A stretch of 64,000 nucleotides of DNA from JAHEDH01 sp963753285 (lineage in GTDB: Bacteria > Actinomycetota > Acidimicrobiia > Spongiisociales > ZC4RG35), in the NCBI GenBank assembly GCA_963753285.1, contig CAVWBT010000013.1, positions 1 through 64,000 on the forward strand. The letters are read 5' to 3'. Shown piece by piece: positions 44,085-53,569 of the stretch (position 1 is the stretch's first letter; each line of letters begins with the position of its first letter). A program made the translations under genes and the position numbers. The notes beneath the pieces were generated by a model that saw nothing but the letters and a program-made list of their open reading frames with translations, did not search any database and was not told where the DNA came from.

Positions 44085-45224
44085 GTGACAGACGAACGAG
44101 TGGTGATCGTCGGTGGCGGGCCTGCCGGACTCGCCACCGCAGCATGCCTGACCGGACGCGACGTCGACCCGCTCGTGCTCGACAGCCACGACGAGGTCGG
44201 AGCCTCGTGGGCGAACCGATACCAACGTCTCCACCTCCACACCCCGCGGATCCAGTCTCGACTCCCTGGCATGCGAATCCCCAGCCGGATGGGCAGATGG
44301 GTGTCGAAGGACGACTACGCGACGTACCTCCGTGCGTACGCGACAGCGCACGGATTGCGCATCACGCACGGGGTGACGGTCATGAGCATCGAGCGGGGAT
44401 CCGACGGCGTACACGTGATCGAGACCGACTCACAGCCGCTCACCGCAGACGTGGTCGTGGTCGCCACCGGCTACAACCAGACACCGAACATTCCGGACTG
44501 GCCAGGGCTCGGTGACTACACCGGCTCCTTCATACACGCATCGAAGTACCGGACCGGGGCGGATCACCGAGGACTCGATGTCCTGGTGATCGGGTCGGGC
44601 AACACCGGCTCGGAGATCTGTGCAGATCTGTGCGAGCAGGGAGCGGGACGGGTGCGCTTGTCCGTCCGGACGCCGCCCAACATCATCCCCCGCCAGCTCG
44701 GGCCCATCCCGACCACGCTGCTCGGCATCGCCAACGACTTCCTCCCGGCTCCGCTGGCCGACCCGCTCAACTCCTGGATCCAGAAGACCACCATCGGCGA
44801 CCTGAGCCCATACGGATTGCCGCCCGCCCCGGGAGGTGTCGTCGCTCAGATGCGCAAGACGGATGTCGTGCCGACCATCGACGTCGGCATGGTGGAACAG
44901 CTCCGGGCGGGCCGCATCGGCGTGGTTCCCGAGGTCGTCGGCTTCAACGGGCGCAACGTCCGGCTCGGTGACGGCAGCATGATCGAGCCGGATCTGGTGA
45001 TCGCCGCCACCGGCTACCGCCGGAGCATCGAGAGTCTCGTCGGGCATCTCGGCGTGCTCGAGAACGGCCGGCCCACGGTGCGGGGCGGCTCCACGCACCC
45101 CAACGACCCGTCGATGTACTTCGTGGGACTCTCCAACCCGATGAAAGGCCTGCTCTTCCAGATCAGCCTCGACGCCCGGGCCGCCGCCAAGGCGATCGCC
45201 TCGTCGCTGAACAGGCAGCGGTAG
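44085..45224 (+). CDS. Flavin-containing monooxygenase-like FAD/NADPH enzyme
   Basis: A 379-residue class B flavoprotein monooxygenase: FAD motif VIVGGGPAGLATAACL, the fingerprint YTGSFIHASKY (FxGxxxHxxxY type), NADPH motif VLVIGSGNTGSEI and ATGY motifs in VVVATGYNQTP and VIAATGYRR. It resembles the compact YUCCA-like/bacterial FMO group that oxidises N or S atoms or decarboxylates keto acids. A GTG start at 44085 begins 39 bases after the DUF1801 gene stop. Confidence 0.85.
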   Translation: MTDERVVIVGGGPAGLATAACLTGRDVDPLVLDSHDEVGASWANRYQRLHLHTPRIQSRLPGMRIPSRMGRWVSKDDYATYLRAYATAHGLRITHGVTVMSIERGSDGVHVIETDSQPLTADVVVVATGYNQTPNIPDWPGLGDYTGSFIHASKYRTGADHRGLDVLVIGSGNTGSEICADLCEQGAGRVRLSVRTPPNIIPRQLGPIPTTLLGIANDFLPAPLADPLNSWIQKTTIGDLSPYGLPPAPGGVVAQMRKTDVVPTIDVGMVEQLRAGRIGVVPEVVGFNGRNVRLGDGSMIEPDLVIAATGYRRSIESLVGHLGVLENGRPTVRGGSTHPNDPSMYFVGLSNPMKGLLFQISLDARAAAKAIASSLNRQR

Positions 45225-45271
45225 GGACCCTCGACTCTGCACGGGACCGACTGGTGCGATACGTTCGCGCT

Positions 45272-46294
45272 ATGACCACACGCACAATCCCCGTCCTGTT
45301 GACGGCGCTCGCACTCGTTGTGACCGCGTGCGGCGACACGTCCACAACAGACGACTCGACGACCACCACGGCACCGGCCGTGACCACCACACCGACGACC
45401 ACCACGACCACGGCCGAGCCGACGACCACCACGACCGAGGCCTCCCCGGACGAACAGACCGTGCTGGTCTACTTCTCGGTCGACGGTGACGACTGCGCAG
45501 CGGTCGAGGGCTTCGAACGATCTGGACCGGCAGGCACGAACCCGATCGAACTCGCACTCACCGAGCTGCTCGGTGGGCCGACCGCCGAAGAAGAGTCGGC
45601 CGGCGCCGGCTCCTTCTTCTCGTCGGAGACCGCCGACGCACTGTACGAATGGGACCTGACCGACGGACTCTTGACCGTCGAGTTCCGAGACATCCGATTC
45701 CTCAACAACGCCTCGACGAGCTGTGGGAGCCAGGCGCTCCTGGCATCGATGACCGACACGGTGTTCCAGTTCCCGACGGTGGAGCGGGTGCGCTTCACCA
45801 TCTTCGGGAGCTGCTCGCTGTTCTGGAACTGGCTTCAGACCGAGTGCAGCGAGATCACCCGGCTCGGCACCGAGCCATCGCCGGTCGACGTCAACGCGCT
45901 CGCCGAGGGATCTGGGTGCACCCCTGGCACCGGCGAGCTGCCGGACGGCAGATGGTTCGGATACGTGACGGATCCGACCGGGTCGGGTCTCGAATTCGAT
46001 CTCGCCTGTTGGTTCAGTGGTGTCGGCGCCATCGAGGCCACGCTCGAGGACGGCGAGGAGTCGCCACCGCCGAACGACTACTACATCCGGAACAGCTCGA
46101 CCGAGACCCGGGCGGTGCCTGTCGCAGCCGACGTGGTGGTGCGATGGCTGCCACCGGAGGACATCGCCAACCTCGCCGAGATCGACTTCGCCGAATGGAT
46201 CGAGATCCGCCCCGAACGCGACTGGCTCCCTGCCGTCTGGCTCGAGATCGAGAACGGTGAGGTGGTCTCGATCGAGGAGCAGTACCAGCCCTGA
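45272..46294 (+). CDS. Lipoprotein with GerMN domain
   Basis: A 340-residue lipoprotein: signal peptide with lipobox VVTAC (Cys20), a Thr-rich linker (residues 25-60), then a GerMN-like domain (VLVYFSVDGDDC; ELALTELLGGPT; GLLTVEFRDI; VFQFPTVERVRFTIFG). GerMN domains occur in spore GerM and in many non-spore actinobacterial lipoproteins such as LpqB. The C-terminal 130 residues are unassigned. The ATG at 45272 is preferred to the upstream start because the signal peptide begins there. Confidence 0.8.
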   Translation: MTTRTIPVLLTALALVVTACGDTSTTDDSTTTTAPAVTTTPTTTTTTAEPTTTTTEASPDEQTVLVYFSVDGDDCAAVEGFERSGPAGTNPIELALTELLGGPTAEEESAGAGSFFSSETADALYEWDLTDGLLTVEFRDIRFLNNASTSCGSQALLASMTDTVFQFPTVERVRFTIFGSCSLFWNWLQTECSEITRLGTEPSPVDVNALAEGSGCTPGTGELPDGRWFGYVTDPTGSGLEFDLACWFSGVGAIEATLEDGEESPPPNDYYIRNSSTETRAVPVAADVVVRWLPPEDIANLAEIDFAEWIEIRPERDWLPAVWLEIENGEVVSIEEQYQP

Positions 46295-46333
46295 GGACCG
46301 GTCCGAGCGCAAGACGAGCGGTACGATCCGCCG

Positions 46334-47789
46334 GTGACAGGCCGACCAGCTGAACGTCTTCCCCGAGCGGCCTGGCTGACTGCCGGGGCGGTTGTTGCGC
46401 TGCTGCTCGGCGTTTCGGGGCGATACGGCTTCCATCGCGACGAGCTGTATTTCGTCGTCGCTGGACGCCGTCTCGACTGGGGCTACGTCGACCAACCGCC
46501 GCTCACGCCGCTCGTCGCACGTGCGGCCGAGACGGTCGCCGGGACCTCGCCCACCGCACTGAGGGTGATGCCGGCACTGGCGATCGGCATGGTGGTGGTC
46601 CTGACGGCTTCGATGGCGAAGCGTTTGGGAGGCGGCCGGAAGGCCCAGGTCTTCGCTGCGATCGCGGCCGGGGGGTCAGGGGTGGCGCTCGCCGTCGGGC
46701 ATCTCCTGAGCACCACGAGTTTCGACTACCTGTCGTGGACGCTGGCGACGTGGATCCTCGTCCGCCTGCTCGACGACGCCGACCCGCGGTGGTGGCTCGC
46801 CCTCGGTGCGACGATCGGCGTCGGCCTGCTCAACAAACACCTGATCGGGTTGTTTGCCGTTGCCGTTCTGATCGGGTTGGTCGCCACCCCACGACGGAGT
46901 CTGCTGGCCGATCGGTGGCCGTGGATCGGAGTCGGGATCGCTGTGATCCTGGCAGCGCCCAACCTCGCCTGGCAGCTGGCGAACGGCCTTCCGCAACTCG
47001 AGATGTCGAACGCGCTCGCCGGTCGCAGCGGCGGACCCGTTGCGTTCGTACTCGAACAGATCGGTCTGCTTTCGATCGTCCTTGCGGTTCCTGCCGCGAT
47101 CGGACTCTGGTCGCTGATTCGCAGGCCGGAGTTCGAGCGCTGGCGACCGATCGGCATCGCGTTCGCCGTGCTGTTCGCCTTCTTCCTGTTCGCCGGGGGG
47201 AAGTCGTACTACGTCGCTCCGATGTACCCGGTGTTGTTGGCGGCCGGATCGCTCTGGTTCGAGAAGCTCGCAGATCGACCTCGCAGGATCATGGTCGGAG
47301 TCACCGCAACAGGGATCGCTGTCGGCCTGTTCATCTCCCTTCCCCTCCTGCCGCCATCGGCGATGTCGGCGCTGGACGCCACCGGCGAGTTGGGCGAGAC
47401 GGTCGGCTGGCCGGAGCTGATCGACCAGGTGTCGACGATCTACCGGTCGATCCCCGAAACCGACCGCGCCGACGTGGCGATCTTCACCGGTTCGTACGGC
47501 GAGGCCGGCGCGATCGACGTCCTCGGAGCCGACGCCGGCCTCCCGCCCGCGTTCAGTGGACACAACACCTACTGGCTGTGGGGACCGCCGGTCGAGCACG
47601 GGCCGATCATCGGCGTCGGCGCCATCGGCGACGCGCTCGAGACGCGTCTGCCCCGATGTTGCGGAAGTCGACCGGATCTCGAACCCGTACGGCGTCGAGA
47701 ACGAGGAGTACGGCCTGCCGTTGTACCTGTGCCTATCACCGGACCGACAGCTGGCCGACATCTGGGGCGACGTCAAGCACTACAACTGA
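46334..47789 (+). CDS. GT39-like membrane glycosyltransferase; frame interrupted at 47651-47654
   Basis: A membrane protein with about eleven spans and the ArnT/PMT family start: YGFHRDELYFVVAGRRLDWGYVDQPPLTP, where the Asp-Glu pair in the first loop is catalytic in the family. The following pattern (LLSTTSFDYLSWTLATWILV, LLNKHLIGLF) fits. It would move a sugar from a lipid carrier to a cell-surface target. Near the end the frame shifts in CCCC: dropping one C turns the tail into DVAEVDRISNPYG and a stop at 47789, about 484 residues, with YGLPLYLC as in homologues. Confidence 0.82.
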
Positions 47790-47801
47790 GCGATCGGCTG
47801 C

Positions 47802-48506
47802 TCAGCCTGCCGCCAACCCGCGCAGGAGGTCGAGCGCCACGGGGGCTGCTCCATCCCACTCTGCGATCGGGACGTGAATCGTCAACACGACGACGTGACC
47901 CGATGACGCGGCGACCCCGACGAAGATCCGGTGGGTGTCACCCGACGTTCGGATCTCGATTTGATGACCTGGCGCCGTCGCACCGGGAATCGTCACCGGC
48001 CCCGACGACACGAGGACGAGATCCCCCAGCGTCCGATAGGCGTTGACCTGGGACTCGACCACCACCTGCGGCGATGCCGCTTCAGTGAACGAGAGGACCG
48101 AGATGTCGCCGACGATCGGGGCACAGCCGCCGTAGTCGAAGGTGGCGTGAAACCCTCCGAGGGCGTCAGGTGTCGAGTCGAACTCGACGAACGCCGGATG
48201 CTGCAACGTGAATGCGGGCTGGGAGAGCAATGCTGCCTCTCCCCACCGGCAGTCGTTGATGGGGTCGAAGAGGTCGAGCGGATCGACGGTCGTCGTGGTG
48301 AACAGCGGCTCGCTCGTGTCCTCGAGTTGAGCCATCAACTCCGCCCGCTCGGCCTCGGCCCGTTCCTCGAACACGCTGATGAACGCGTCTGCGGCGGCCG
48401 CAGCGGACTGACCCGCAGTCGCGGCCTCTTCCTCGGTCGGGATGACGACATCGGCGCAGCCGGCCGCGAGAACGGCCAAAGCGAGCGCGGTCACAGCGAG
48501 ACGCAT
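47802..48506 (-). CDS. Putative lipoprotein, 234 residues
   Basis: Signal peptide with lipobox LAAGC (Cys17) and an Ala/Glu-rich helix (residues 25-62). A compact domain follows with two Cys (DCRWGEAALL and YGGCAPIVG) and many beta strands. No family recognised. It faces the glycosyltransferase gene tail-to-tail, 12 bases apart, and diverges from the epimerase gene. Confidence 0.7.
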   Translation of the reverse strand: MRLAVTALALAVLAAGCADVVIPTEEEAATAGQSAAAAADAFISVFEERAEAERAELMAQLEDTSEPLFTTTTVDPLDLFDPINDCRWGEAALLSQPAFTLQHPAFVEFDSTPDALGGFHATFDYGGCAPIVGDISVLSFTEAASPQVVVESQVNAYRTLGDLVLVSSGPVTIPGATAPGHQIEIRTSGDTHRIFVGVAASSGHVVVLTIHVPIAEWDGAAPVALDLLRGLAAG

Positions 48507-48579
48507 TGAGTCCCTGTCGGCAACAGCGGTTCGGAATCAAGTGGCATCCCGACGGCGTCGTCGCCGTAGCATTCGCGCC

Positions 48580-49413
48580 ATGACAGCCATCGCAGTGACC
48601 GGAGGAAGCGGCAAGGCCGGGAGGGCGGTCGTCGCCGATCTCGAAGATCACGGGTACGACGTGACCAACATCGACGTTGCGGCATCACGGCATCCCGACG
48701 AGCCCACGGTGGTCGCCGACCTCACCGACTTCGGTCAGGCCCTCGAAGCGGTGGCGGGCCACGACGCCGTGATCCACCTGGCAGCGATTCCCGCACCGAA
48801 CGTGCTCACCGATGCCGAGACATTCCGGACGAACACGATGTCCACTTACAACGTGCTCTCGGCGGCGGCGACGCTCGACATCGGTCGGGTGGTTTGCGCA
48901 TCGTCGGAGACACTCATCGGGTTGCCGTTCGATCGTGAGCGGCCCAGGTACGCGCCGATCGACGAGGCTCACCCGCTGCTCCCGGAGTCGCATTACGCGC
49001 TGTCGAAGCTGGCGGGCGAAGTGATCGCCGACCAGTTCGCCCGTTGGACCGGGATGACCATCGTGTCGCTGCGGATCTCGAACATCATGGAACCCCACGA
49101 CTACGACCGGTTCCCCGGATTCTGGGAGGACCCGCGGATCCGAGCATGGAACCTGTGGGGCTACGTCGATTCCCGCGATGTCGCCCAGGCCGCTCGGCTC
49201 GCCGTCGCGGCGAACCTCCAAGGCCACGAGGCGCTCATCGTCGCAGCCGGCGACACCTGCATGACCCAGCGAAGCCGTGACTTGATGGCCGAGGTGTACC
49301 CGGGTGTCGAGGTCCGGTCGGTCGCCGGCCACGAAACGCTGCTCTCGATCGACAAGGCCCGCACGACCATGGGCTACCACCCGGCGCACTCCTGGCGGGA
49401 CTACGTCGGCTGA
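48580..49413 (+). CDS. NAD-dependent epimerase/dehydratase family protein
   Basis: A 277-residue extended SDR: AVTGGSGKAGRAVV binds NAD, VIHLAAIPAP follows, with Ser in ASSETLIG and Tyr-Lys in HYALSKLAGE as the catalytic set. It resembles uronate/UDP-sugar epimerase-like proteins, but the substrate is unclear. The ATG at 48580 starts the Rossmann strand. It is followed at 49468 by a hydrolase gene on the same strand. Confidence 0.83.
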   Translation: MTAIAVTGGSGKAGRAVVADLEDHGYDVTNIDVAASRHPDEPTVVADLTDFGQALEAVAGHDAVIHLAAIPAPNVLTDAETFRTNTMSTYNVLSAAATLDIGRVVCASSETLIGLPFDRERPRYAPIDEAHPLLPESHYALSKLAGEVIADQFARWTGMTIVSLRISNIMEPHDYDRFPGFWEDPRIRAWNLWGYVDSRDVAQAARLAVAANLQGHEALIVAAGDTCMTQRSRDLMAEVYPGVEVRSVAGHETLLSIDKARTTMGYHPAHSWRDYVG

Positions 49414-49467
49414 ACCACGACCGGTAGGTTCCCGGCGTTGACATCCCGGACGTGGAGGGAGTTGGAT

Positions 49468-50322
49468 GTGGATGTGGTGATCGAGTCACGGCGCCTGCTC
49501 CTCCCCGACATCGAGACGACTGTGTCGCTTACCGGACCCCCGGACGGTCCGGCGGTGGTCCTCCTCCACGGGTTCCCCGACGACCGGCATGGGTGGAACC
49601 GCCAGATGGTCCCGCTGGCAGAAGCCGGCTTCAGGGTGATCGCCCTCGACCAGCGCGGATGCGGCGAAGCGGTGTCGGGGACCTCCCTGCATTCGTACAC
49701 CGTGTCACGCCTGGTGGACGACGTGGAGGCGGCGCTCGGTGCGCTCGGGATCGAGCGGGCGCATCTCGTCGGTCACGACTGGGGAGGGGGCGTCGGCTGG
49801 ACCGCCGCGATCGAACGTCGATCCTGGCTCGAACGCCTCGTGATCGTCAACGTCCCGCATCCGGCCGTCTTCGCTCGTTTCGTCCGCACCCACCCCAGTC
49901 AGCTCCTGAGAAGCTGGTACATGCTGTTCTTCCAGCTCCCGGCGATACCCGAGGGGCTTCTGGGGGCCGGGCGGGCAGCACCGCTGACACGGGCCCTGAC
50001 CGCCTCGGCCCAGCCGGCCGCCTTCACGCGTGAGGAGCTCGATCGGTATCGGTCCGTGTGGAGCACGCCAGGCAGGATCAAGGGCATGCTCGACTGGTAC
50101 CGCGCTGTCAGGCTCGGTCCGGTTCCTCGAGGACGTGTGGAGGCGCCAACTCTGATCGTCTGGGGCGAGAGGGACATCGCCCTCGATCGTCGCCTCGCTG
50201 CTCTGAGCGCCGAGAGATGTGACGATGTGACATTGGCCACGCTGAAGGATGCCGGGCACTGGCCGCACCGGGAGAAGCCGGCCGAAGTGAACGGTCTCCT
50301 CATCGAGCATCTGGGACCGTGA
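49468..50322 (+). CDS. Alpha/beta hydrolase (epoxide hydrolase-like)
   Basis: A 284-residue hydrolase: oxyanion motif LLHGFPDDRHGW, Asp nucleophile in LVGHDWGGGVGW as in epoxide hydrolases and haloalkane dehalogenases, lid helices about residues 130-200, acid near VWGERD and His in GHWPHREKP. Asp rather than Ser in the elbow favours epoxide or halide substrates. The GTG at 49468 follows GGAGGGAGTTGG; a TTG at 49438 is an alternative start. Confidence 0.82.
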   Translation: MDVVIESRRLLLPDIETTVSLTGPPDGPAVVLLHGFPDDRHGWNRQMVPLAEAGFRVIALDQRGCGEAVSGTSLHSYTVSRLVDDVEAALGALGIERAHLVGHDWGGGVGWTAAIERRSWLERLVIVNVPHPAVFARFVRTHPSQLLRSWYMLFFQLPAIPEGLLGAGRAAPLTRALTASAQPAAFTREELDRYRSVWSTPGRIKGMLDWYRAVRLGPVPRGRVEAPTLIVWGERDIALDRRLAALSAERCDDVTLATLKDAGHWPHREKPAEVNGLLIEHLGP

Positions 50323-50398
50323 TTGCGGGTCGGTGCGGCTGCTCCCGATGAAAGGCATCGCGCAGGTGGGCGCTCGGCGCACACCAACCTCGGACGGA

Positions 50399-51146
50399 TC
50401 AGGCGCAGTCGATGCACCAACCGGGTGTGTCGGAGGCCAGCCTGATCGGTTTCGTCTGGAAGCAGTTCTGACAGACGAACGTCTCGGGCCCGGACTTCTT
50501 CTTCGGGCGGGCGCTCGGAGCCGACGGCCGGGCACGTTTCGGCGCCGCGACCGAAGGCCGCGTGCGCCGCACGAAGTGCTTGGTCGGGTCATGTTCCTTC
50601 TCCGCTCCCCACCAGAGCGCATCGAGAGTCCACAGGTCCGTTCCGAGGTCCTCAGCCACCAGATGCAGCATCTCGTTGACCGCTTCGTAGATCTGGCCGT
50701 CCGACGCGTCGGGGGCGACATCCGGCCACAGCTCGAGGCGCTGCATCGCCGAATCGGAGATGCGGCTTCGCACGCCGTAGGTGTCGGGGTGCGCCACCAG
50801 CAGAACGGCGGTGTAGACATCAGATGTGAGCCCCGGGACGTCTCCGATCGAATCGATTCGCACCGAGATCGGCTGCTCCTCGGCGAGCAGGTCGGCGAGC
50901 ACCGCTCTGACAAGCTCGAAGTGGCGCATCAGTTGCGGTTGGTCCCGGTGGAGGTTCCACCAGTGGCGGTTGTGCTCGAAGTGGAGGAACTGGGAGAACG
51001 TGTCCTCGTCGAGTGTCTCTGGAGCCCCGAAAGACGGGTCCGAACCGCTTCAGCACCATCTGCTGGTCGCGGATCATCTGGTTGACGTCGTTGTGCTGGC
51101 CAGAGGCCAGCAAACGCTTCAGATAGGCGAGGCCATCGGCAGCCAC
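50399..51146 (-). CDS. Hypothetical protein with C-terminal zinc-ribbon; frame interrupted at 51029
   Basis: About 249 residues after joining. The N-terminal part reads LAYLKRLLASGQHNDVNQMI to RFGPVF, then one extra base in GGGG shifts the frame; it resumes as APETLDEDTFSQFLHFEHNR. The middle is helical and Trp-rich (TLDALWWGAEKEHDPTKHF). A basic linker (KKKSGPE) leads to FVCQNCFQTKP and WCIDC, a four-Cys zinc ribbon. I do not recognise the family; the ribbon suggests nucleic acid or protein binding. The GTG at 51146 follows GGAG. Confidence 0.65.
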
Positions 51147-51210
51147 GGACCCACTCCGGTTCGGGAGCGGCAGAGCATAGGGACGCCCGGCGGTCACCCG
51201 ATCCCGACCG

Positions 51211-51831
51211 CTACTCAAGGCCCACCGCCCGGACCGCCTCGACCCAGCCAGGATGGGTGTCTGCGATCCATCGCGCACACTCGAGCCCGGTGACGACTTC
51301 CTGACCGGCGATGCCGTCGGGGCACGCGGACCGATACCGCCGTTCGTCGTTGACCATCCCCCACTCCTCGACCGCCTGCTCGGCGAGGTGCGATGAGGGG
51401 AGCCATTGCGGCGGCTTCACCACGAGCCCGTCAACCACGACGAACGTGATCTGGTTCAGGTTCGTGGCGACAACGGATGCGGCGTCCAGGATGATGTCGG
51501 TGACAGTCACCTCGCAGGCAACGAAGGAACCGACGGTGTCGCTTTCCAACGTCACCGAGCACTCGTCGAGGCGAATCCGGCGGTCCAGCTCGACGGCCGC
51601 CAGCGTCTCGTCGTGGGATCCGAAACCGCGTCTCAGGATGTCCCGGCTCGACAGAGCCGCCTGGGTGTCCCAATCCCCTTCATTCCGGGCGTCGACCCAT
51701 TCCTCGACGACGGCGACCGGATCGTGTGGAGGCACGGCCGACGCCCCTTCGGCCCGGCCTCCCGGACCGGCGGAGGAGCAGGCGGACCCAGCCACGGCGA
51801 GTAGCGCAACCAACACCGGTACACGATTCAC
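51211..51831 (-). CDS. Putative exported protein, SnoaL/NTF2-like
   Basis: A 206-residue protein starting with a signal peptide (LVALLAVAGSAC) whose Cys18 may be lipid-modified, although the lipobox is imperfect. The mature part begins PVAVVEEWVDARNEGDWDTQ, a common opening of NTF2-like domains, then beta strands (VACEVTVTDIIL; ITFVVVDGLVV). The last 50 residues contain two Cys (YRSACPDG; LECARWI). The GTG at 51831 is preferred because upstream codons overlap the carbonic anhydrase promoter. Confidence 0.65.
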   Translation of the reverse strand: MNRVPVLVALLAVAGSACSSAGPGGRAEGASAVPPHDPVAVVEEWVDARNEGDWDTQAALSSRDILRRGFGSHDETLAAVELDRRIRLDECSVTLESDTVGSFVACEVTVTDIILDAASVVATNLNQITFVVVDGLVVKPPQWLPSSHLAEQAVEEWGMVNDERRYRSACPDGIAGQEVVTGLECARWIADTHPGWVEAVRAVGLE

Positions 51832-51955
51832 CCGTCTCCAAAACCTCGCTACCTGACAGACGAACACCGTAGGCCCGTGGGTGACACCTCGGCCGAATCG
51901 AAGGAAGACCTCGGGTCCTCGACGGCCGGCCGAGTCGCCGGGATAGTCTCTCTTC

Positions 51956-52474
51956 ATGTCCACGCACCGATTCCCGAACGTTGGCGCGCTCATTGCCGCC
52001 AACGACGCGTACGCCGCGAGGTTCGACGCCGCCGGCCTCCAGGTCGCCCCGACCCGTCAGTTGGCGATCGTGGCGTGCATGGACTCGCGCATGGACATGT
52101 TCGCCCTGCTCGGACTCGGCAACGGGGAAGCCCACGTCATCAGGAACGCCGGCGGAATCGTCACCGACGACGTGATCCGTTCACTGTGCCTCTCGCAGCG
52201 GTCCCTCGGAACCAGAGAGATCGTCCTGGTCCATCACACCGACTGTGGCCTGCAGAAGATCGATGCCACCGACTTCAAGGAGGTCCTCGAGGCCGAGACC
52301 GGGATCAAGCCGTCGTGGGCGGTGGAGTCGTTCGCCGATCCCTATCGCGACGTCGTGCAGTCGGCCAACCGCCTGCGGGCATCCCCGTTCCTGCTCGAGA
52401 AGCAGCACATCAGCGGATTCGTGTACGACGTGCAGACCGGGCTCTTGGAGCGGGTCGACCTCCCCCGCCGGTGA
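51956..52474 (+). CDS. Beta-class carbonic anhydrase
   Basis: A 172-residue zinc enzyme. The ligands Cys41 (IVACMDSRMD), His94 and Cys97 (VHHTDCG) and the Asp43-Arg45 dyad are all present, as is the RNAGG loop. It hydrates CO2 to bicarbonate. The short length and the sequence fit the small actinobacterial beta-CA group (Rv1284-like). It diverges from the exported-protein gene. Confidence 0.92.
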   Translation: MSTHRFPNVGALIAANDAYAARFDAAGLQVAPTRQLAIVACMDSRMDMFALLGLGNGEAHVIRNAGGIVTDDVIRSLCLSQRSLGTREIVLVHHTDCGLQKIDATDFKEVLEAETGIKPSWAVESFADPYRDVVQSANRLRASPFLLEKQHISGFVYDVQTGLLERVDLPRR

Positions 52475-52615
52475 CCCGATCGGCGCCTCGCCGGCCGAAC
52501 CACGCCACGCCTGCGCCCTTCGGGACTTCCCTTCGGAGACCTGACATTCGTCTCTGGTGAGCCGCCGCCTCGGTCGAGATCATCGAGGTTGGCCTCGCAT
52601 CGAAGGGAGCTCACC

Positions 52616-53542
52616 GTGACTGGAAGTCGGGTCTCACCGCGGAGCATCATCGTGCTCGCCGTCGTCCTGGCAATCGCGGCAGGCGGTTGTGGATCGACCG
52701 CTGAACCCAGAGCTCCCATCGACGCGGGGGATCTGCGAGCCGACGTGGACCTTCTGGGCGGAACGGTCACGGGCCACGTCGCCGCATGGATGGAACAGGA
52801 CCCTGACGCGATCCGCTCGTACTGGGACGACGACACCGTGCACGAGGACACCGGCTTCCTGCTGGAGCTCTCGGGCCCCGACCTGCTCTCGATGCCGGAT
52901 TGGTTCTTCGATGATGCCCCGGACTTCAAATGGGAGGTGGATCAGGTGTTCGTGGCCGACGGCGTCGCCCTCGAGGTCACCCGCGCCTGGGGCATCGAGT
53001 TGCGTGGTTTCGACTTCGTCGAGGACGAACCCCTCTGGGAGATCGACCGTATCGAGGTCGATCCCGACGGCACATTGGGGCGCTGGACGCTGTTCTACGA
53101 CCTCGACACCTACCGAGAATGGAGTGCCCTCGATTCTCGGATCGACGACGCGGAGTCACTCATCCGCGCCTACGCGGACGCATGGGGTTCCGGCGACTCC
53201 GCAGAGGTCGGCGCTCTCTACGCCGCGGATGCTCACCGTGTCGACTCGCTGTTCGGAGTCGACCTGGCAGGCATCGACGCGATCGAAGCCCATGCAGCGC
53301 GGTTCTCCTCATGGGTCTCCGACGCCGGGTTCAGCCCGCATCTCATCTTCAGCGACAGCCGACTGGGGTTCCGGGACCCGGAACGGATTGGCGCCGTCTT
53401 CACGCTGGGAGGCGTCGACGGCGAAGGCTCGGAATGCGACATCGACATGGCAGTCGTCCTCTCGTCGACGGACGGCACCATCGTCCATGATGAGGTCTTC
53501 TGGGATGCCGACTCGTTGCTGGCGTGCGGTTGGGCGGCATGA
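52616..53542 (+). CDS. Lipoprotein with two SnoaL/NTF2-like domains
   Basis: A 308-residue lipoprotein with lipobox IAAGGC (Cys25). Two successive domains of about 130 residues follow: the first opens VTGHVAAWMEQDPDAIRSYW, and the second opens SLIRAYADAWGSGDSAEVGA, a typical polyketide-cyclase-like start. These folds bind small hydrophobic ligands. The GTG at 52616 follows GGGAGC. The gene is convergent with the pirin gene. Confidence 0.72.
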   Translation: MTGSRVSPRSIIVLAVVLAIAAGGCGSTAEPRAPIDAGDLRADVDLLGGTVTGHVAAWMEQDPDAIRSYWDDDTVHEDTGFLLELSGPDLLSMPDWFFDDAPDFKWEVDQVFVADGVALEVTRAWGIELRGFDFVEDEPLWEIDRIEVDPDGTLGRWTLFYDLDTYREWSALDSRIDDAESLIRAYADAWGSGDSAEVGALYAADAHRVDSLFGVDLAGIDAIEAHAARFSSWVSDAGFSPHLIFSDSRLGFRDPERIGAVFTLGGVDGEGSECDIDMAVVLSSTDGTIVHDEVFWDADSLLACGWAA

Positions 53543-53569
53543 ATCGGTCTCTCGGAGCTGCCGCCCGAT

